Assembly (NCBI RefSeq): GCF_000428785.1
Contig: NZ_AUAP01000039.1
Location: 1-10,681 of the forward strand
Length of the DNA: 10,681 nt
Direction: 5' to 3'
Origin: Conchiformibius kuhniae DSM 17694
GTDB taxonomy: Bacteria > Pseudomonadota > Gammaproteobacteria > Burkholderiales > Neisseriaceae
Shown: positions 7,411-10,681 of the stretch, one piece after another
Layout: each line of letters opens with the position of its first letter
How positions within the stretch are numbered: position 1 is the first letter of the stretch
Translations under genes and position numbers: made by a program
The notes under the pieces: generated by a model
What the model was told of the DNA's origin: nothing
Database searches by the model: none
What the model saw: the letters and a program-made list of their open reading frames with translations, nothing else

Positions 7411-8145
7411 TTAATTTTCGGGCAGGGAACGCAGTTGCACGCCCTGCGGCGACACGGAAAGATAGCCGCCGCGTCCGCCGTGCCAGTCGGGCAACACATA
7501 GCGGACAATGTTGCGCCCGTTCAGGCAGTGGCGGTGGACGGCAGGGCGGTGGGTGTGTCCGTGAATCAGCGCATCGGCGGCGCGAAAGCCCGCCCATGCC
7601 CGTGCCATGCCTGTTTCGGTGGCATCGGTGCGGCGGTACACTTCGGGGCGTTGCTGCCTTTTGCTGCTGCCTTCGCGCAAACGCGCCGCCACGCGCCACC
7701 GCCAAGCCACAGGCAGGCGCAACAGCAGCGCGGTCAGCCAAGTTTGACGAATCAGGGCGCGGAAACACCGGTACGCGCCGTCATCGCTGCACAATTCGTC
7801 GCCGTGCATCAGCAGGTAGCGCCGTCCGTACAGCGACACCACCGAGCGTTCGGGCAGCAGCACCATGCCCGCTTGGGCGGCAAAACCGCGACCCAGCAGA
7901 AAATCACGGTTGCCCGCAACAAAATACACGGGCGCGGTGTCGGCAAAGCCGCGCAATGCCCGCGCCACGGTTCGCGCCGTGTCGTCTGCGGCATCGTCGC
8001 CCACCCACGCATCAAACAAATCGCCCAAAATATACAGCGCCTCCGCCCTGCCCCGCCAGCGTTCCACGCTGCGGCAGAACAGCTCGGTCAAATCCCCTGT
8101 GGCTGCCGACAAATGCACGTCTGCCACAAACACCGTCTGCCGCAT
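7411..8145 (-). CDS. lpxH: UDP-2,3-diacylglucosamine diphosphatase
   Basis: This encodes 244 aa, nearly the length of E. coli LpxH (240 aa). It hydrolyses UDP-2,3-diacylglucosamine to lipid X and UMP, an essential step of lipid A synthesis at the inner face of the inner membrane. All calcineurin-like metallophosphoesterase motifs are present: DVH (D9, H11), GDLFD (D42), GNRD (N79), HGDE (H114) and HGHTHRP (H195, H197), at almost the same positions as in E. coli. The ATG at 8145 is one base after the stop of the yffB-like gene and has GGA 8 nt upstream; the earlier in-frame ATG at 8169 would overlap that gene. It is probably co-transcribed with yffB-like. Confidence 0.96.
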   Translation of the reverse strand: MRQTVFVADVHLSAATGDLTELFCRSVERWRGRAEALYILGDLFDAWVGDDAADDTARTVARALRGFADTAPVYFVAGNRDFLLGRGFAAQAGMVLLPERSVVSLYGRRYLLMHGDELCSDDGAYRCFRALIRQTWLTALLLRLPVAWRWRVAARLREGSSKRQQRPEVYRRTDATETGMARAWAGFRAADALIHGHTHRPAVHRHCLNGRNIVRYVLPDWHGGRGGYLSVSPQGVQLRSLPEN

Positions 8146-8146
8146 C

Positions 8147-8491
8147 TTATTTTCCAAACCGTTCGGCATAATGCTCCGGCGTGAAGCCGCACGACACCTG
8201 CCCCTCATGCACCAGCACGGGGCGTTTAATCACGCTCGGGTGCGCCGCCATCAGCGCCGCCGCATCGCTGTCTGCCAACGCCTGCTCTTCGGCGGAAAGT
8301 TTGCGCCACGTCGTGCCGCGCCGGTTCACCAACACCGCCGCATCAAGCTGCGCCAGCCAATCTGCCAGCAACGCCGCATCGGGCGGATTTTTTTTAAAAT
8401 CGCAAAACACATAATCCACCCCGTTTTGCGCCAACCATGCCCGCGCCTTTTTTACCGTATCGCAATTGGCGATGCCGTACACAACCGTCAT
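8147..8491 (-). CDS. ArsC/Spx-family protein, YffB type
   Basis: This encodes 114 aa (E. coli YffB is 118). It has a thioredoxin-like fold with a single Cys, C10, in GIANCDTVKKA. RGTTWRKL (58-65) and PSVIKRPVLV (85-94) are the family's conserved blocks. YffB-type proteins resemble glutathione-dependent arsenate reductases, but the physiological substrate is not established. The lone Cys, without a CxxC, argues against a Spx redox switch. The start at 8491 fits the family N-terminus (MTVVYGI); an in-frame ATG at 8506 is possible. It is the first gene of a two-gene operon with lpxH (one-base gap). Confidence 0.9.
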   Translation of the reverse strand: MTVVYGIANCDTVKKARAWLAQNGVDYVFCDFKKNPPDAALLADWLAQLDAAVLVNRRGTTWRKLSAEEQALADSDAAALMAAHPSVIKRPVLVHEGQVSCGFTPEHYAERFGK

Positions 8492-8577
8492 TTTTCCGTT
8501 CTCCATGCCATGCGCCCGCAGGGGTAAATCCCTATCGGACAAAACAAAACGCCGCAACCGCCGGCGCGCTCGGGCGG

Positions 8578-8607
8578 ATTGTACGCCAATCGGACGTTTT
8601 TTGTCTT
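8578..8607 (-). promoter_or_regulatory. predicted promoter of the yffB-like/lpxH operon
   Basis: On the minus strand, AAGACA (8607-8602) is followed after 18 bp by TACAAT (8583-8578). The -10 matches 5 of 6 and the -35 matches 4 of 6. It overlaps the -35 of the divergent lipoprotein promoter. Confidence 0.4.
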
Positions 8608-8634
8608 GTCGCAGAAACATTTTGGGGCTATTCT
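8606..8634 (+). promoter_or_regulatory. predicted promoter of the lipoprotein gene
   Basis: TTGTCG (8606-8611), a 17-bp spacer and TATTCT (8629-8634), each matching 4 of 6. Translation starts 25 bp further on, with AGGA at 8648-8651 and 7 nt to the ATG. Confidence 0.5.
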
Positions 8635-8658
8635 TGCGCCTTTTTACAGGAACGATTC

Positions 8659-9291
8659 ATGACCAACAAGCTCCTTGCCGTTGGTGCGGTGCTGGCACTG
8701 GGCGCATGCGGCAGCCAAGACCACACCGAAACCAAAATGCGCCAAGCCATCGACAACGCCGCCCAATTCAACCAAGTCTGCCTGCCCCACGCCCTGAATG
8801 TCGAACACCGCTCCGGCAGCGAAGGCAACGCCCTGATTGGCGCGCCCCAAATCAAGCTGCTCAAACGTCAGGAAAACGGCAAACGCGCCAACCCCGAAGC
8901 GGTCAAACAAATGGAACGGCTGGTACGCGCCGGCTTGTATGACGAAGAAAAAGAAGAAAAAGGCGAAGCACCCGCCAACGGCAAAGAAACGCCGCGCTAC
9001 TTGGTGTATTCGCTGACCGATTTGGGCAAAGAAAAAATCCGCTTGGGACACCACGGCGCACTGCTGTGTGTCGGCACGGCAAAAGTGGAAAAAATCAACT
9101 ACTTTACCGAGCCTACCCCCGCACGCGGCTACACGCTCAGCCAAGTGAACTACACCGCCAAAATCGTTCCCGAAAAATGGTCGAAAGGCTTGTTGAAAGA
9201 CAACCCCGCTTTCCGGCAGGAAGTCGAACGCAGCGCCACACTGGTCAAAACCAACGACGGCTGGCGCGACATCCGCGAACTGCATTATTAA
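8659..9291 (+). CDS. putative lipoprotein of unknown function
   Basis: This encodes 210 aa. The N-terminus has a short positive start (MTNK), a hydrophobic stretch and the lipobox LGAC with C17 as the lipidation site, so a membrane-anchored periplasmic or outer-membrane lipoprotein is predicted. The remainder is soluble and charged. A lysine/glutamate-rich stretch lies at about 99-110 (DEEKEEKGE) and a C-terminal part ends in VKTNDGWRDIRELHY. One Cys pair besides the lipobox Cys (C42 in QVCLPH and one in LLCVG) could form a disulfide. I do not recognise the family. The ATG at 8659 is set by a good AGGA site and the signal peptide; upstream in-frame sequence is non-coding. It is a single gene between its own promoter and a terminator. 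Confidence 0.85.
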   Translation: MTNKLLAVGAVLALGACGSQDHTETKMRQAIDNAAQFNQVCLPHALNVEHRSGSEGNALIGAPQIKLLKRQENGKRANPEAVKQMERLVRAGLYDEEKEEKGEAPANGKETPRYLVYSLTDLGKEKIRLGHHGALLCVGTAKVEKINYFTEPTPARGYTLSQVNYTAKIVPEKWSKGLLKDNPAFRQEVERSATLVKTNDGWRDIRELHY

Positions 9292-9320
9292 AACGCGTCA
9301 TCAGCCAAACAGCCACCACA

Positions 9321-9356
9321 CCGTCATTTCCGCACGGACGGGAATGACGGCGTTTT
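9321..9356 (+). terminator. terminator built from a dRS3-like repeat
   Basis: CCGTCATTTCCG (9321-9332) pairs with CGGGAATGACGG (9339-9350) with one G-T wobble and a 6-nt loop, followed by CGTTTTT. The core ATTTCC-N8-GGGAAT (9326-9345) has one mismatch to dRS3. It follows the lipoprotein stop by 30 bp. Confidence 0.75.
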
Positions 9357-9405
9357 TCTGTTTCATTCATTTTCAAAAGAAAACAGCGAAAAAAGAACGC
9401 AAAAA

Positions 9406-10299
9406 ATGACACGCCCCCACCCGTACACCAACATGCCCAAAACCAAAACACTCAAAAAATTGGCGCGCACCGCGCTTTCTGTCTTACGCCGTTTGGACGC
9501 ATATTTGCCCGACCCGCCCGCCGAACCCGATTGGCAACACGCCCTTGCTTTCCGTTGGCAGCGCACGGCTCAGGGCGGCAAACTGGTCGCGCTGCCGCGC
9601 CCGCACACCTTTTCCCTGTCGCGCTTGGCGGCGGTGGACGCGCAAATGGCGCGTTTGGTGGCGAATACCGAGCAGTTTTTGCAGGGAAAACCCGCCAACC
9701 ATGTGCTGCTGACGGGCGCGCGCGGCACGGGAAAATCGTCTTTGGTCAAGGCTTTGCTGCACGAGTACGCGGCGCGGGGCTTGCGCCTGATTGAAACCGA
9801 CAAAGACGCGCTGGCGGCTTTGCCCGATTTGTTGGCATTGCTGGCGGAGCGGGCGGAAAAATTCATCGTGTTTTGCGATGATTTGTCGTTTGAAGACGGT
9901 GAGGACGGCTACAAAGCCCTGAAAACCGCGCTGGACGGCGGTTTGTCGCGCCGCGCCGACAATGTGCTGGTGTACGCCACGTCCAACCGCCGCCACCTGA
10001 TGCCCGAATTTATGGACGAAAACGGCGGACACACGGGCGCGCGCGGCGAGGTGCATCAGCGCGAAGCAGTGGAAGAAAAAATTTCGCTGTCCGACCGCTT
10101 CGGCTTGTGGCTGAGTTTTTATCCCTTTGACCAAGAACAGTATTTGCAAGCCGTGCGCCTGTGGCTGGACGACTTTGCCCTGCCCTTTGACGATGCCGTC
10201 CGTGCCGAAGCCCTGCAATGGGCGCGAATGCGCGGCAGCCGTTCGGGGCGGACGGCGTATCAGTTTGCCTGTGATTGGGCGGGACGTTTGTCGGCTTAG
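9406..10299 (+). CDS. DUF815-type P-loop ATPase
   Basis: This encodes 297 aa. An N-terminal helical region (about 1-95) precedes an AAA-like ATPase core: Walker A GARGTGKS at 104-111, Walker B FIVFCDD at 153-159, a sensor-1-like VYATSN (N194) and SDRFG (R231). The pattern, including the E-N-GG-H linker near 205-209 and FYPFDQEQYL, is that of DUF815 ATPases, a widespread uncharacterised family in proteobacteria. The substrate is unknown. The ATG at 9406 has only a weak AAGA-type site; the ATG at 9433 has none, so 9406 is preferred. The gene stands alone, starting 50 bp after the preceding terminator. Its TAG stop is shared with a repeat element. Confidence 0.85.
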   Translation: MTRPHPYTNMPKTKTLKKLARTALSVLRRLDAYLPDPPAEPDWQHALAFRWQRTAQGGKLVALPRPHTFSLSRLAAVDAQMARLVANTEQFLQGKPANHVLLTGARGTGKSSLVKALLHEYAARGLRLIETDKDALAALPDLLALLAERAEKFIVFCDDLSFEDGEDGYKALKTALDGGLSRRADNVLVYATSNRRHLMPEFMDENGGHTGARGEVHQREAVEEKISLSDRFGLWLSFYPFDQEQYLQAVRLWLDDFALPFDDAVRAEALQWARMRGSRSGRTAYQFACDWAGRLSA

Positions 10300-10386
10300 G
10301 GCGTGTCATCAATTAAAATTTTCTACTATAAATCAGTATAATAACAAAACGCCGTCATTCCCGCGAATGCGGGAATCCACTGCCTG
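10296..10386 (+). repeat. intergenic repeat element, copy B
   Basis: It starts with TTAGGGCGTGTCATCAATTAA at the stop codon of the ATPase gene and aligns with copy A at 7239-7327. It contains a perfect dRS3 and a TATAAT box (10337-10342) with TTAAAA 18 bp upstream, so it could carry an outward promoter, as Correia-type repeats do (inference). Confidence 0.8.
10357..10376. repeat. dRS3 repeat, perfect consensus
   Basis: ATTCCCGCGAATGCGGGAAT matches ATTCCC-N8-GGGAAT exactly and is an 8-bp perfect hairpin with a GAAT loop. dRS3 is the known chromosomal target class of the neisserial filamentous phages (established for N. meningitidis MDA-type phage). Confidence 0.85.
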
Positions 10387-10408
10387 ATGTTTGGCAAGCA
10401 AGCATAGC

Positions 10409-10489
10409 TTGGGTTGAAACGAAGTGAAAACCCAACATTTTTCCGAAAATTTATGGATTTTGTTGGGTTTTCACTGCGCTCCAACCCAA
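10409..10489. repeat. 81-bp MITE-like inverted repeat
   Basis: Two 29-bp arms (10409-10437 and 10461-10489) pair with 26 of 29 matches around a 23-nt AT-rich loop. Each arm is itself bounded by TTGGGTT and AACCCAA, so it can fold alone as well. The sequence type (GGGTTG-AGTGAAAACCCAAC) recalls repeat elements dispersed in many Neisseriaceae genomes. No transposase is present, so it would need to be moved in trans. Confidence 0.85.
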
Positions 10490-10490
10490 T

Positions 10491-10681
10491 CTACACCTGC
10501 TGAAACAGCAAAATGCCACCAGTGTTTATACTTCGGGAACGGTTTATACGGCTGATTTCTATCGGAAAGTGGCGCAACAATACTTACCCAATAATGAAAT
10601 CCCCATTATGATTTGGGTGTACATTGGTTTGGGACAAAATCAGCAGGGCAATCAGCTTTATACATCGGGCATGGCGAAATT
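10491..10681 (+). pseudogene. DUF4261-like C-terminal fragment, start missing, runs off the window
   Basis: One frame is open from 10428 through the right arm of the inverted repeat to the window end. From about 10500 it reads like real protein: SVYTSGTVYTADFYRKVAQ, then PIMIWVYIGLG and QLYTSGMAK. This resembles the DUF4261 domain, which usually closes proteins of about 250-300 aa. The frame has no ATG, GTG or TTG start between the stop at 10425 and the conserved part; its first GTG and ATG fall inside the domain. The N-terminal region thus seems to have been lost where the repeat sits. The DNA is visibly AT-richer than the genes to the left, which suggests acquired sequence. The family assignment is from memory of the motif pattern and is moderate. 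Confidence 0.5.

Noticed and set aside
7516..7527. DNA uptake sequence (CTGCCTGAA on the minus strand)
   Set aside because: Only 9 of 12 bases fit a known dialect, and it lies within the lpxH coding sequence without a second copy nearby.

Overview
The window is GC-rich, densely coded bacterial chromosome and looks like a member of the Neisseriaceae. The gene set (PatZ-type acetyltransferase, GlnD, QueD/QueE, LpxH, YffB-like ArsC family protein) is that of a Gram-negative betaproteobacterium that makes lipid A. The spacers carry 20-bp dRS3-type repeats (ATTCCC-N8-GGGAAT), a hallmark of Neisseria genomes. The strong GC bias fits one of the GC-rich relatives (for example N. bacilliformis or Eikenella-like genomes) better than N. 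meningitidis. That placement is inference. I found none of the DNA uptake sequences I know from this family.

Layout. Positions 1-112 hold a 14-bp tandem repeat that probably continues left of the window. On the minus strand 204-2534 encodes a PatZ/Pat-like fusion of a degenerate NDP-forming acyl-CoA ligase with a C-terminal GNAT acetyltransferase. It is divergent from glnD (2722-5244, plus strand), the PII uridylyltransferase; each gene has its own TATAAT box in the 187-bp spacer. glnD ends in a Rho-independent terminator that overlaps its stop codon. A separately promoted gene at 5383-6117 encodes an eroded PIN-like domain, a low-complexity linker and a helical, winged-helix-like C-terminus. 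queD (6200-6625) and queE (6622-7242) follow as a translationally coupled pair for 7-deazaguanine (queuosine) synthesis. A 13-bp perfect hairpin sits directly before queD.

A repeat-filled spacer (7243-7410) separates queE from the convergent minus-strand pair yffB-like (8147-8491) and lpxH (7411-8145), which are one base apart. Divergent from that pair, 8659-9291 encodes a lipoprotein of unknown function, closed by a dRS3-like terminator. Next comes a DUF815-type P-loop ATPase (9406-10299).

The right end (10300-10500) is a repeat mosaic: a second copy of the element found after queE, a perfect dRS3, and an 81-bp MITE-like inverted repeat. Directly after it is an AT-richer open frame (10491-10681, running off the end) that resembles the C-terminal DUF4261 domain but has no start codon, so it is probably a decayed gene.

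Most of the window is ordinary housekeeping sequence. The parts most worth a second look are the paired repeat elements that begin exactly at stop codons, the queD leader hairpin, the degenerate PIN-like gene, the 14-bp array and the truncated DUF4261 gene behind the inverted repeat. I do not see a complete new defence or mobile system.
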